From contig NW_005179073.1 in NCBI RefSeq assembly GCF_000350225.1, positions 1 to 64,000 of the forward strand: a DNA stretch of 64,000 nucleotides, written 5' to 3'. Under the pieces are notes generated by a model. The model was not told where the DNA came from. It worked only from the letters and a program-made list of their open reading frames with translations, and did no database searches. Shown here one piece after another: positions 46,524-56,549 of this stretch; the first letter of the stretch is position 1, and the number at the start of each line of letters is the position of its first letter. Origin of the DNA: Chondrus crispus. Its lineage: Eukaryota; Rhodophyta; Florideophyceae; Gigartinales; Gigartinaceae. Made by a program: the position numbers and the translations under genes.

Positions 46524-46791
46524 TGTGAGATATTTTTAGGGAAATATTTGCATTTTACTGTAGAGGGAGATTTTATTCTGTAGTCAGAGATTTTATTTGA
46601 ATTTTAGAGAAGCGCACGCGGACGGCCCGGCGGAATCCGGGCCGGGTGCGTGGACGCTTCTGGAAGGAATTTCGTAGAAATAAAAGAGAGAGGGTGACGG
46701 GCGCTGCGGGGAAGGGGGGACGACACTCGGCCAACCCTCACGACGGAACGGCACGTTCCCCAAAACCGCCTCCCCCATTTCACCACCAACA
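46524..46791 (+). repeat. 3' LTR of the Gypsy element
   Basis: Begins TGTGAGATA and ends CACCAACA, followed by CACCC. A purine-rich GACGAGGGGG just upstream could be the polypurine tract. Confidence 0.9.
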
Positions 46792-46796
46792 CACCC

Positions 46797-47239
46797 TGCA
46801 CCGCAGCAGATCTCCGCATTCACTCTTCTCCTTCCGATGCACCTGATTATTTTTGAAGGTGATAATCATCACCACGACTGCACGTAAAAGAGATATAGTG
46901 TGGTGAGTGTGGACGATTTGATGTTTGGGAAAGTGTGTCGAGTGGAGAGCGGAGAGTGGAATGGACGTTTTAAAAAGGAGTGCGAAACCAATTCCTACAG
47001 TATCACGTGACAGCTGCCGTAGGCAGTCCCTCATCTCGCTCAACAGCCATTGTGGGTGGCACTTTTCATGCGTACTGTATTGTTCGGGTGTGTCCCGGGG
47101 GGCATAAATTACAGTGGAGATTCACAACGTCGCGAGCTCGCTGTGGAGCTCGCATGCTATGTTTGCTGACCTCTACATCTGAAGTTACTTTGGAAAAAAA
47201 GGTGCAGTACAGTGTAGTGGTTAGGCCGGTCGCAGGGGG

Positions 47240-47271
<32 letters not shown>

Positions 47272-48125
47272 AGAGGAGGAAGTAGCAAAACCTGGAGTAC
47301 CCGGAATCCCAATTGTTTGCGACCCACTGTCGTTTGGTAGTTGTCTACCTATTTTGTTCGTTCTCCCCACCGCGCGTACCTATCCTCTCTTCCAACACCC
47401 CTCCCTTGCTGGTGCACCCAGATTCCCCAGACGCACGTACCCCTTTAATACACTACGCCGTCAGGCCAAGAAGCCGACCCTGGGGGAATGCGCACAGGGC
47501 GTGCAGTATTCTTTGCTGATGTTGACATCAGCAGATGCCTGTCAATAGGCCTGTCAACAGGCATGCAGTCAAAAGTATCTTACAAGCGACGCAGCGATCC
47601 CACCCATCGATTGGCACTGCCAGCAGTTTGCCGCCCTCGCCTTCGACACGCTGGTCCCAGCGCTCCCAGGAGCAAGCTCCGCCGGCACTAAACTTTATGC
47701 TTACCCTTGAAATCCTTGCCCGCAAAAAGCTCACCGCAGCCACTGCGCATGTCTGAGGTACAGAGAATAGTAATAAAACAAATGCACGACGTTTGCGTGT
47801 ATCAGTCATTTCTGACACACTCCTCGAGACATGGTCCGCAAAAGAACACATCACTTTATCCCGCGTCCTCCCGGGCTGTGCAGTCGTCTGTTGACGCTTT
47901 GATGCAGTCACTGACGAGATGCAATCACAGAAAGTGTTCCATAGCGGACAGCCATGCCGGGGGGTTTTAGTTCTGAAGCTTAATTGAGACACTTGGCTAA
48001 ATACAGGCCCTTTGCTGCATCCCATTTGTGGGCTACGTGTACCCAAGGGTAGTGTCTTTTGCAGTTGGCGCAATAATCCCTGGTCGTTGCATGCGGATTT
48101 TGCATGAGGGCTTCAATGAGAAAAG
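46797..48125. other. No recognised gene; G30 tract
   Basis: A run of 30 G at 47241-47270 is the most obvious feature. Frames on both strands (for example minus 47528-48073) show no family motif. Confidence 0.5.
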
Positions 48126-48559
48126 AAAGCTAAAACTCTGTTCCAAGTAAATTAATTACCTGTTGTGCACAAGCACTGGATGCACGCCCTCCCTTGCTCA
48201 AAGTAGCATGCAGGCATGGAGGATATGCACATATCCGAGGACGCGGACAAAGAGGCTGATAATATACGGCAGTTGGGGTATGAATCTTGTGCTTATCAAC
48301 CGGGTAAAATGGAATTGATTGAAATATCTGAATCCGGGGAGCATAAATGCAACAATGTGCGATAAAATAAAGGAAGCAAGCACAAATATGAGGCACTGCA
48401 GAGCCCAGTATTATGCACTGCTCTGCCTGTACAGTATCTTGCACAAGACCGTGATAAGTGATATCGCATCCGGCACAAGACGCAGATATATGATATCGCC
48501 TGGCGCACAAGACGGTGATATACAATATCAGACTACATGAACGGCAAACAGTGTCAAAA

Positions 48560-49011
48560 GGAGACCTTCTTTCTTCATTCCCTACGGGGCCCGGGAAGGG
48601 GAGGACGGGGATGCTCAGGGATGCGGCGGCGGCGCGGACGGGGGCGTCGTCGCGGAGGTGGGAGTTGACGAGGACGGCGGCGACGCGGGCGTCGGAGAGG
48701 TAGAACTGGAAGTGATCGGCGGTGTAGGCGGGGTCAAGCGGGGCGGCGACGAGGTTGGCGGACGTGCAAGCGAGGAAGGAGAGGACGAAGTGGGAGGAGT
48801 TGGGGATGACGATGGCGACGACGGACTGCGGGGCCAGCCAGGCGACGAGGGTGCGCGAGAAGGTAGCGATGCGCGAGCGCAGGGTGCAGTGGGAGAGGCC
48901 TTGGGGCGTCGAGGCGCAGGGCGGCGCCAGAAAAGTTAGGAGGGCGGGCGTGGAGGTGGTGAGGGGGACGTCGCGCAGGGTTTGGGGCGCCGGGGGGGTG
49001 TAGGGGGACAT
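48560..49011 (-). pseudogene. N-terminal fragment of an acyl-CoA synthetase (AMP-binding) gene
   Basis: From the ATG at 49011 about 150 residues resemble the start of AMP-binding enzymes: SVVAIVIPNSSHFVLSFLAC, then NLVAAPLDPAYTADHFQFYL and SDARVAAVLV. This pattern is close to oxalyl-CoA synthetase/4-coumarate-CoA-ligase-like members. Similarity stops near GPVGNEER. The expected SGTTGxPK ATP-binding motif and C-terminal domain were not found further left, so the gene is truncated unless a long intron follows. The frame continues to 48130 without family likeness. Confidence 0.55.
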
Positions 49012-49186
49012 GATGGGATGGAGAGGGAGGGATCGTGGAAAGGGCGGCGACGACGGAGGGGGAATGACACGTATCGATTCAATGAGTTTTGCAAATCAAA
49101 ACTGTGGCCCAGGAGATGTACTTTAATTCTGGATTGCAATATGATAAGGAGATATAAGTATTAAATTCCAGGTCCGGATGATAAAT

Positions 49187-49786
49187 GCGTTATCACCCGG
49201 CCACGTCAGGGCCTCCTTTAAGACAGCATGGACAGCCATGTTTGGATGTATATGTTTGCGATTTTCAAAATATTACATGTCCAATAATTTAATGTATTGT
49301 GTCAGCGCGCCGTGATCCGTAAATTGGCTCAAGGGGTGCATCATACCGGGCTATCGATAGGGAAGCGAACGGTCTTTCTGAGCAGTGATGCAGGGAAGTG
49401 GCTGCAAAAAAGCCGCAAATCTCATTATCTTACAGTGCCTGGTTCGATATAGTGCCGTTTTCGGCCCACTGACAGAGGGAGGCACTATATCGCGATCCCC
49501 GTGTCCTGGCATTCAGGGACGTCAATAAAATGATTAAATTGAATTTTAATGTATGCTAAATTGGATCAATATTGAATTCAATCGCACTTATGCGGTAGGT
49601 GACAGCCAATGGTGTGCTCTCGTATGGCACGTTGGTAGCGACAGATTCCATTATTTTAACTTTGTGTGCGCCATCATACTGTTAAGAAAAGTATTAAATG
49701 GACCAATCAGGTGCACGCTGACGTCCATACATGTCCAAACATGCCCGTCCATGCTGTCTTAAAGGAGGCCCTCAGTGTGATAACGC
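49187..49786. mobile_element. Non-autonomous inverted-repeat element (MITE-like)
   Basis: The left end GCGTTATCAC...GGGCCTCCTTTAAGACAG (49187-49250) recurs inverted at about 49722-49786, giving ~60-bp arms with a small indel. The interior holds a perfect 12-bp stem (49445-49456 with 49481-49492, CGATATAGTGCC) and no gene. No clear target duplication was found. Confidence 0.6.
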
Positions 49787-49956
49787 TCGAGAGCAGTTAT
49801 CACACCGACTATAATATTGAGCACTCGGCTATGCCTCGTGCTCATATCATAGCTCTCGAGCAGCTGATAACTCGAGAGCAGTTATCACACCGACTATAAT
49901 ATTGAGCACTCGGCTATGCCTCGTGCTCATATCATAGCTCTCGAGCGTTATCACAC
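49775..49956. repeat. Palindromic tandem duplication overlapping the MITE end
   Basis: The outer 20-bp ends GTGTGATAACGCTCGAGAGC (49775-49794) and its exact complement (49937-49956) enclose two direct copies of a ~77-bp unit, each itself bounded by CTCGAGAGC and GCTCTCGAG. The left end is shared with the right end of the 49187-49786 element. Confidence 0.75.
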
Positions 49957-49976
49957 CTCGTAGCCGGGTGATAACT

Positions 49977-51085
49977 CCTATGTGTGCTCTCAGTCCAACG
50001 GCTCTATCTCGGGGCATGCGATATTTTGTCATGCTACAGTACAAGTATGTAGCCGCCACGCAGCGTAAACCTTAGAAACCCTAGTCTAGCCCCTGACGTC
50101 GCACGCCATCGATGCTCAGCGACTGTGTGCAGGACGACGTGTTCGGAAGCAAGGAGGACAGACTGCCCGCGCCCTACATGGCAAGACATTCACATATGCG
50201 GTTCTTTATTTCTGAACCCAGGTTAATATATAGACCAAGGTTAATTGCTGTGATCAGGTGTAGTTTGCATTACCCTTCGATACCCTAGGGTAAAGTCTTT
50301 ACGTATCGGAGGATATCGCATGAAGACTGTCATGAAAGCCATACGTGCACACGTAGCACACGCATGACAGCGCAATTAGATCATCTTTATTCACCGCCGT
50401 ATCACTGATCCCTCCCATTCCCTTATAAGGTAGAGACACGATAGGCATCAGTAAACGGACGGTATCGATCTTGCACCACAAAGACATGTCATTGTGTGGA
50501 GGAGATTGGAGCGCAGCGCTAGGGTGCGACAGCGATGCTCACGCCCGACTCTCCACCTCTCCACCTCTCCACCTCTCCTCTCGTTCGAGGCATGCGCATC
50601 GCGCCGAAAGCCCCCGCGATCTTAACACCGCTGCTGTGCGTTTGTTACACGTTACACGTTCGTCCCTCTCCCATCCATTTCTACGCTACAGCCTTACTAC
50701 ATCTGTAGCTAACGCCCACAACCGCGTCCACCACACCATTGACATTGACGTCGTCCTCACTGTTCATGCCCCCCCCCCCCCCCCCCCCCCACTGCCGTGT
50801 CCTCAACAGGTTACTCAACCTCTGCCACCATACCATTCCAAGTGCCAGTTCAGTCCGTGAGCCGGCAAATTGCCTCAGTTGTACGTTTCTGCACCATCAT
50901 CAAAGAGACGCCCACTTTTTTCCCCCTGCGAGTCAAAGAAGAGCCTTGCTTTCACGCACGAAAACCATCGCCCTTGGCGTTGGAAAATCCCCCACGCCGC
51001 AATTATACTTCTTCGGAAACTACAATTGTGCAGGGCGTGCCAACGTCTGAATTTACTGGCAAAAACTGTTATTCACCTCTTTCAC
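49977..51085. other. No recognised gene; C22 tract and hexamer microsatellite
   Basis: A (CTCCAC)n microsatellite lies near 50550-50580 and a run of 22 C at 50769-50790. No gene recognised. Confidence 0.5.
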
Positions 51086-51095
51086 GCCACCGCTC

Positions 51096-53525
51096 TCACT
51101 CAACAATCACATACTCCTCACTGTTGATGCGCTCGAAGTCACGTGCAAGGCTCTTCATGTCAGTATTGCTGATGACAAGCACAAGAGCAATGTCCCGCAT
51201 GCTTGTAGGCGCGCTCAGGCGCTTGCCCGGTACCGCCCTCCAAGACACAGAGGATATGGTTGAATCCAACTTGGGAATTTGCATTCTTTTCACTACCCCG
51301 GCCTTGGGCGGATGTATCGAATACGCTGCGTAGCGCCTCATCTCGGTGCTCTTGAATTTGTGCAGTGGAGTCTTATGTCCCATTTGCATGAGTAGACTGG
51401 TCTCCTCGAGTGCAACGCCGGAACACTCCTCGATAACCTTACCCACAGCGCCTCCTGCAGCACGAGCAGCGACTTCCATGAGCACCGGCTGCGCGGTGCC
51501 ACTCTCCAAAAAGAAATCAATGTTGAAAACGCCATAGTCCTCGCAGTAGTCCCGCAGCTGATACAGCACGGCTTCCGAAAATTCCTCAAGCTTGGCGTAC
51601 AGGGCGTCCGTCGGGGGCACGATAATGTTTCCAAGCTGGTGGCCTTGTAGGTATTCGTCGTTGGGGCGGTTGTGACGCATGGCGAAGAAAAGGCTGCTTC
51701 GTCCATCCACACGGACAACGCTTGTGTTGAACAGCTCTCCCGCAATGCGCTCGTCAATCTCAAAAATCGAGTCCGAGCATGCGTTTGCCTCGCACCACTG
51801 CAAAAGTTGGACGCTCCCATCCAGGCGCCAGGTTTTCTCGCTGCCCGCACCGACCACGGGCTTGATGAAGAGCTTGTGTCCTACAGTATCCATTACTTCT
51901 CGGACATATCCGTCCGGGTCAGAGCGAAATTTCTCAGGACTGAATACCACGTAGTTGGGGATGCGCACGGGTCCATTCTGTCCAATGGCCTTCTTGGTGG
52001 CATTCTTATCGAAGAAGGGCAGCATACAATGAGAACCAGCCCCAGGGATTCCCAAGGCATCGCGGACTTGTCCAGACAACAGGATTGAGTACTCATCGTT
52101 GGTTGCAATTCGGCATTTGTCCGGACGAAGTGCGCATGAGGAAAGGATTTCACTGACTGTTGCGACAAGAGGTTTCAGCGCGTACGAGTCGACGACACGG
52201 ATCAAATCAAAATGGATAAACTCATGGGCAGGGACCTTTGCCACCCCACGCCGACTAGAAATCAAGACTAAGTTATGCTTCATGAATCGAATCTTTTCAA
52301 TTTGCGCCCTGAAAGGCAGCATGTCGTGCAGTAGAAACGTAGTTGGACGGCTGGCGTCCAGCTTTTGTGAGATATTGTCAACATGGGGCGTATCATGAAA
52401 CATTTCTTGCACAAGACTGACGACCTTTTCAGCACAACCCCAAGACAGGGTGACGCCAGCACCACCATGGCCGTAGTTGAGTACAACGTTGGTGCTGGGG
52501 ATGCGTTCGAGAAGAACGTTCGTGCTTGTAAACGGATAAAGGCCAGTGCGAACATTTTCCTTGGGATCAAGCTCAAGGGGCCTGAGAGCTGGAAGAAGAT
52601 CAAGACAACCCTTGTACATCTGATCTACGATTGGGTCATCGAGGGAGAGATCACGGTCCCACTGATTCGGCTGAGCCAGTCCTCCGAGAACGACGTGGTC
52701 CTTTCCTCGCGGAACAATGAACACGATGTCTTGTTCTGAACTGGAGCCCTCCTCGTGGCTGATGCAGTGAGCCGCCCTAGCAGCTCCGTTAGGTTGTTTA
52801 ACCCAAACAAGGGCTCCCCGCAGAGGATACATGTGAGTGTCACCAACGATGTCGATGGCCCCAAGACCAGGAGATACGACGATAGCGTCGGCCTTGTAGC
52901 GCTTGCGGAGTGTGTCCTCCTCTAGAAGCACATGACTGTCGATGCGCTCTTGCAACAATATGCAGCCCTTATCCCTAGCCTGCTGCTGTAACCACGGCAT
53001 GTATTTGTCCGTGTCAACCATGGGCGCCATGTGTTTGTAGCAGTCCTTGATGTTGTTTTCCACGAATTGTGGATCAACGCCCTCTGGGACGATGTGCATA
53101 CCTCTTGCAAAGCCATCAACCTTGTCCTTGAGCTCGTTCATCTTCTCGAGATTGAAGCAACACTTGTCCACAGAAAAACGAAAGTAGAAGAAGACATCTT
53201 GCAGGTAGACACCGCATTCACCCTCTCCATAAGTTGAATGCAACTCTTTGAACTTGTCGTAGCTGACCATACACCAGTGCTTGGAGGATGATAGCGAGCG
53301 AGGGTCTCCATGCTGACCGCAAACAGCTGGGGGCCATTCCCAGAGAGCGCCCGCTACGTTCGATGTGATGTTTTCGTAGTGCTCAGCAACTACGGTTACG
53401 TCAAAACCTGCTTCACGCAGACCGATGGCGGAGGTGATCCCGACGACTCCGCCGCCAATCACCAACACGCGATGGGGCCTTTCGTTGCGGGATTGATGCG
53501 TTGTATTCGGGTGGGTCAACGTCAT
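51096..53525 (-). CDS. D-amino-acid-oxidase-like/ATP-grasp fusion, copy 2
   Basis: 809 residues from ATG 53525, collinear without any gap with copy 1 at 29519-31948 (constant offset 21,577). Domain layout and motifs are as in copy 1: GGGVVG at 24-29, an oxidase signature near 350-363 and ATP-grasp over about 410-800. Most of the CDS differs from copy 1 by only about 1 percent. The first ~15 codons differ strongly (MTLTHPNTTHQSRNERPHR here), as does a patch at 52481-52710, where TGLRPF becomes TGLYPF and DKN becomes STN. Sequence beyond the stop and upstream of the start is unrelated to copy 1. The intact frame argues that both copies are under constraint. A MITE-like element lies 75 bp upstream of the start. 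Confidence 0.85.
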   Translation of the reverse strand: MTLTHPNTTHQSRNERPHRVLVIGGGVVGITSAIGLREAGFDVTVVAEHYENITSNVAGALWEWPPAVCGQHGDPRSLSSSKHWCMVSYDKFKELHSTYGEGECGVYLQDVFFYFRFSVDKCCFNLEKMNELKDKVDGFARGMHIVPEGVDPQFVENNIKDCYKHMAPMVDTDKYMPWLQQQARDKGCILLQERIDSHVLLEEDTLRKRYKADAIVVSPGLGAIDIVGDTHMYPLRGALVWVKQPNGAARAAHCISHEEGSSSEQDIVFIVPRGKDHVVLGGLAQPNQWDRDLSLDDPIVDQMYKGCLDLLPALRPLELDPKENVRTGLYPFTSTNVLLERIPSTNVVLNYGHGGAGVTLSWGCAEKVVSLVQEMFHDTPHVDNISQKLDASRPTTFLLHDMLPFRAQIEKIRFMKHNLVLISSRRGVAKVPAHEFIHFDLIRVVDSYALKPLVATVSEILSSCALRPDKCRIATNDEYSILLSGQVRDALGIPGAGSHCMLPFFDKNATKKAIGQNGPVRIPNYVVFSPEKFRSDPDGYVREVMDTVGHKLFIKPVVGAGSEKTWRLDGSVQLLQWCEANACSDSIFEIDERIAGELFNTSVVRVDGRSSLFFAMRHNRPNDEYLQGHQLGNIIVPPTDALYAKLEEFSEAVLYQLRDYCEDYGVFNIDFFLESGTAQPVLMEVAARAAGGAVGKVIEECSGVALEETSLLMQMGHKTPLHKFKSTEMRRYAAYSIHPPKAGVVKRMQIPKLDSTISSVSWRAVPGKRLSAPTSMRDIALVLVISNTDMKSLARDFERINSEEYVIVE

Positions 53526-53599
53526 CCTGTGGGTCCGTTTTGGGTATGGATGCCTGCAGCGCAAGAGGCAGGGACATTTCCCTGGCTCTCTACAGTATT

Positions 53600-54374
53600 G
53601 GGCGACTCCGAAAAACATAAAAACACATTTTGTGTATGCGCAAATCCGCCGATTTTGATTGAGTCGGAGGTGTTTGTGCATACACAAACCGCCGATTTGC
53701 TCTTCGTTCCCCTCCCGATGTAATTGTTTGTGCACAGACACAAACGCACATCCGCACCCACCTATACCACCCTATATCATACCATGTGCTCAAATATTTC
53801 TCTGCGATCTGTCCGATCAACCCATCCCACCCCTCGGCAACCTCATTCCTATTTCGATCTGGCCTCCCTCCACACTTTCCCTCCGTCGTATCAGCCGCTG
53901 TCCAACCCCGCAGCCCAACGTCTACATGGCTCATGTTGCCGACTCCGACGAGGAGCCAGCACCCGATATTTGTCCCCAAGCCGGCGGCTCCTTCGTCCCA
54001 GCAACAACCCCTCCTACCACTAGCAAATGGAGATGTAGAGGGGTGTTACAATGCACTCCTTGTTATCCGCCTGTCTCGTCGTCTTCGCCCTTCCGTGTTG
54101 AGGCGGTGACGAAAAGTGATGGTGCGTTGCCTTTTTGCGCGTTGCAACAGCAAAACAAGGAGGAGATTTCTCATTTGGGTATCATAGGATAGGGCGTGAA
54201 GGGGGTACCGCAATCCGTCCGCCGACGTGCTGACACCTCACTGAGGGTGAATTGGCATTAAATGTGTCTTACACAAATTTTTGTTCACATGCATTTCCGT
54301 GCCAAGGCACAAAATACGACACACATACACAAGGAAATTTGTGTGTACACAATTTATGTTTTTCGGAGTCGCCC
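53600..54374. mobile_element. MITE-like element with 22-bp perfect terminal inverted repeats
   Basis: The left end at 53600-53621 (GGGCGACTCCGAAAAACATA...) matches exactly the inverted sequence at 54353-54374. ATT flanks both sides (53597-53599 and 54375-54377), suggesting a 3-bp target duplication as in PIF/Harbinger elements. No transposase is present. A short plus-strand frame beginning MAHVADSDEEPAPDICPQAG at about 53925 could be a captured gene fragment. Confidence 0.6.
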
Positions 54375-54994
54375 ATTTGTGTGCATCAGTACCAGATGCT
54401 GTACCCTTCCCCGAGGGGGCAATTTGGTAATTATTTTGACGGAGCCTAACCCTGTGCTCCTTTTTTGTGACGGCTATTTTTTGCCCCAGTCGGGTTATTT
54501 TCTTCCTGCTTCGGTCTTGTTGAGCGCTACGTCCCGAGAGTAGGTTCGTTGAACGCAGAATTGTGTTGTCGTTAAGAAGATATACGTTTTGTCTCCAGGA
54601 GACCCGTACTTTTCGAGTAGTGTCCTCCCGAAAAGTGTGGGGTGGTCCTATTTTGTGATCGGGGCATAAACTTCACAAAATTCACACAAACGTCTCAAAG
54701 TTCTCACAAGTTTTGTGAATCTCGCTTTGTTTTTGTGAATCTCACTTTATTTTTGTGACGTCAACATCTCGAAGTGCTCTTTGTTGACTGTTTTGTGATT
54801 CACACACAAATTGTTTTATGACTCTCACACCATTGTCTCACAATCATCTCCAACATCAACAAACCATCACAAACCCATCTAAAAACCATAGCTGATAGCC
54901 TTGTTCTTCAGACATTTTACGGCCTTCACTCTCGGGCTTGTAACGCCTGCCTGTAGCCGGCGGTGCCCGACTGCGCAACTACTATATTGGTTTT

Positions 54995-55084
54995 ACATTG
55001 CTGGATAGACGCAATCGTAGGACATTGCTGGATAGACGCAATCGTAGGACATTGATGGATAGACGCAATCGTAGGACATTGCTA
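54995..55084. repeat. 27-bp tandem repeat
   Basis: Three copies of ACATTGCTGGATAGACGCAA plus seven bases, followed by a partial fourth. Confidence 0.85.
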
Positions 55085-55133
55085 AATTGAGCGCCTCTTA
55101 CCTTGTAGGTATTACAGTCCGTACTCTTACATT

Positions 55134-55282
55134 CTCGCGAGCTCGTGGGGTTTGGATAAGCCCGTGACAGTGAACCCCTCTGTCTCGCGGACTCGTGGAG
55201 TGTAGACAGGTCTGCGACAGTGAACCTCCCTCTGTCTCACGAACCCTTGGAGTTTAGATAAACCCGCGACATGGAACCTCTC
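55134..55282. repeat. About 50-bp tandem repeat, three units
   Basis: Units start CTCGCGAGCTCGTGG, CTCGCGGACTCGTGG and CTCACGAACCCTTGG, and each includes a GTGACAGTGAACC-like segment. They are imperfect copies. Confidence 0.65.
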
Positions 55283-55713
55283 TTTCAAAAAAAGGACATC
55301 GAACAGGAACAGAAAAAGGAAAACAATAGAAACATCGAGTGACAAAGTAACGCATAGGCTAGAGGCCAGTCTTAGCCCGCGTAGTCGCAACGACGGAGAA
55401 AAGGAGAAGCAAATAGTAAAGGCAACAGAGCCAGAGAAACGTCGCAAGACAGATGCCGACAACGTCGCCGAAGTCAGAGGCTTGTCTTGACCCGCGGTGT
55501 CGCACCGTGGAAGGAAATCCGTTCTCAAAAGATTCTTGACTGTTTACTGTCACTGCCCGGCGCCGTCGCTTAAATAGGCGAGGTCGCGGGGTCTTGGACA
55601 TTGTCCATCCTACTGTACTACTGTACTATATTCTGTAATGCACTGTACTATGCCATTACTACTGTACCTTGTCATATACAACCTTCCGGGCTGTAATGTA
55701 CACAGTATGTCAT

Positions 55714-55813
55714 CGGCCTGTAATGCTCACGTGTAGTTCGTCCGCCTGTAAGGCACACGTGTAGTCCATCCGTCTGTAAGGCACACTTGTAGTCCATCCG
55801 CCTGTAATGAACC
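55714..55813. repeat. 28-bp tandem repeat
   Basis: Three and a half units of the form CGCCTGTAAGGCACACGTGT plus AGTCCATC, carrying a CACGTG core in two units. Confidence 0.75.
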
Positions 55814-56549
55814 CGCGGCGGTGGGTGCTGTACAAATTACAAATCCTGGCTGTGATACCACACAAAACTCCTTCAAGGCTGCGTTGGAGGTACTGTCGAT
55901 GCGCGCTCAGTACTTCCGGGATCTGACGGATCAAGGGGTTGAGATGGCAAGACAGATGTCCTTTTTCGTCGAACAGGGACAGGATGCGGTGTCCTCCGAA
56001 TCTTACCGTGTGAAACCAGATATCCTGATTGGATCAGTGATCGGGTTTCTGTAAATGAAGGTACACGTGCGAATCGACTTGCACTCAAGAACATGTCGAC
56101 GTACCTGAATACGCAGGAACTTTCGCTATGGAGACGAAAGGGCATATGCGGCAGCGGCAATGCAATATGGGCGAATGCAATCCTCTGCTCGGAGGAAAGG
56201 TAGCAACCTTGACCAGCTCTATCAGCGGGATAAATAGAGTGACAGCATGCAAGCAATGAACATAGCGAGAAGCTCGAGCTCTGCTTCAATTAGCAATGCA
56301 CCGGAAGTAGCAAGTGCAACGCGCAGTAATATGGCATAGACGGTAGATGCGGCAGCAAAGAGACGCGAGAAATCAGTACTTAAGCAGCGAACTAACGTAG
56401 TAACAAAAAGATAGCGGCAGCAGCCCAGCGTTCATGCTGATTACTTTGCCACCTAGTTCCTGCCTTTATCGCAGCCCCATATCAGTATCCCTACATCAGC
56501 CACGTCAGTCTGATCCTTGATCCAAATATAGCCAATGATCCCATAGTTA

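Larger units (their letters stand above)
40223..46791 (+). mobile_element. Ty3/Gypsy retrotransposon, broken
   Basis: LTRs of 269 and 268 bp (40223-40491 and 46524-46791) are flanked by an exact 5-bp duplication CACCC (40218-40222 and 46792-46796). The domain order is gag, protease, reverse transcriptase, RNase H, integrase, which is the Ty3/Gypsy order. The LTRs are about 97 percent identical. The main pol frame is long, with a small number of breaks overall. A non-gypsy stretch of about 1.3 kb lies between integrase and the 3' LTR. Confidence 0.9.

Noticed and set aside
47528-48073. 181-codon minus-strand frame
   Set aside because: No recognised motif, signal or splice context; kept as unassigned spacer.
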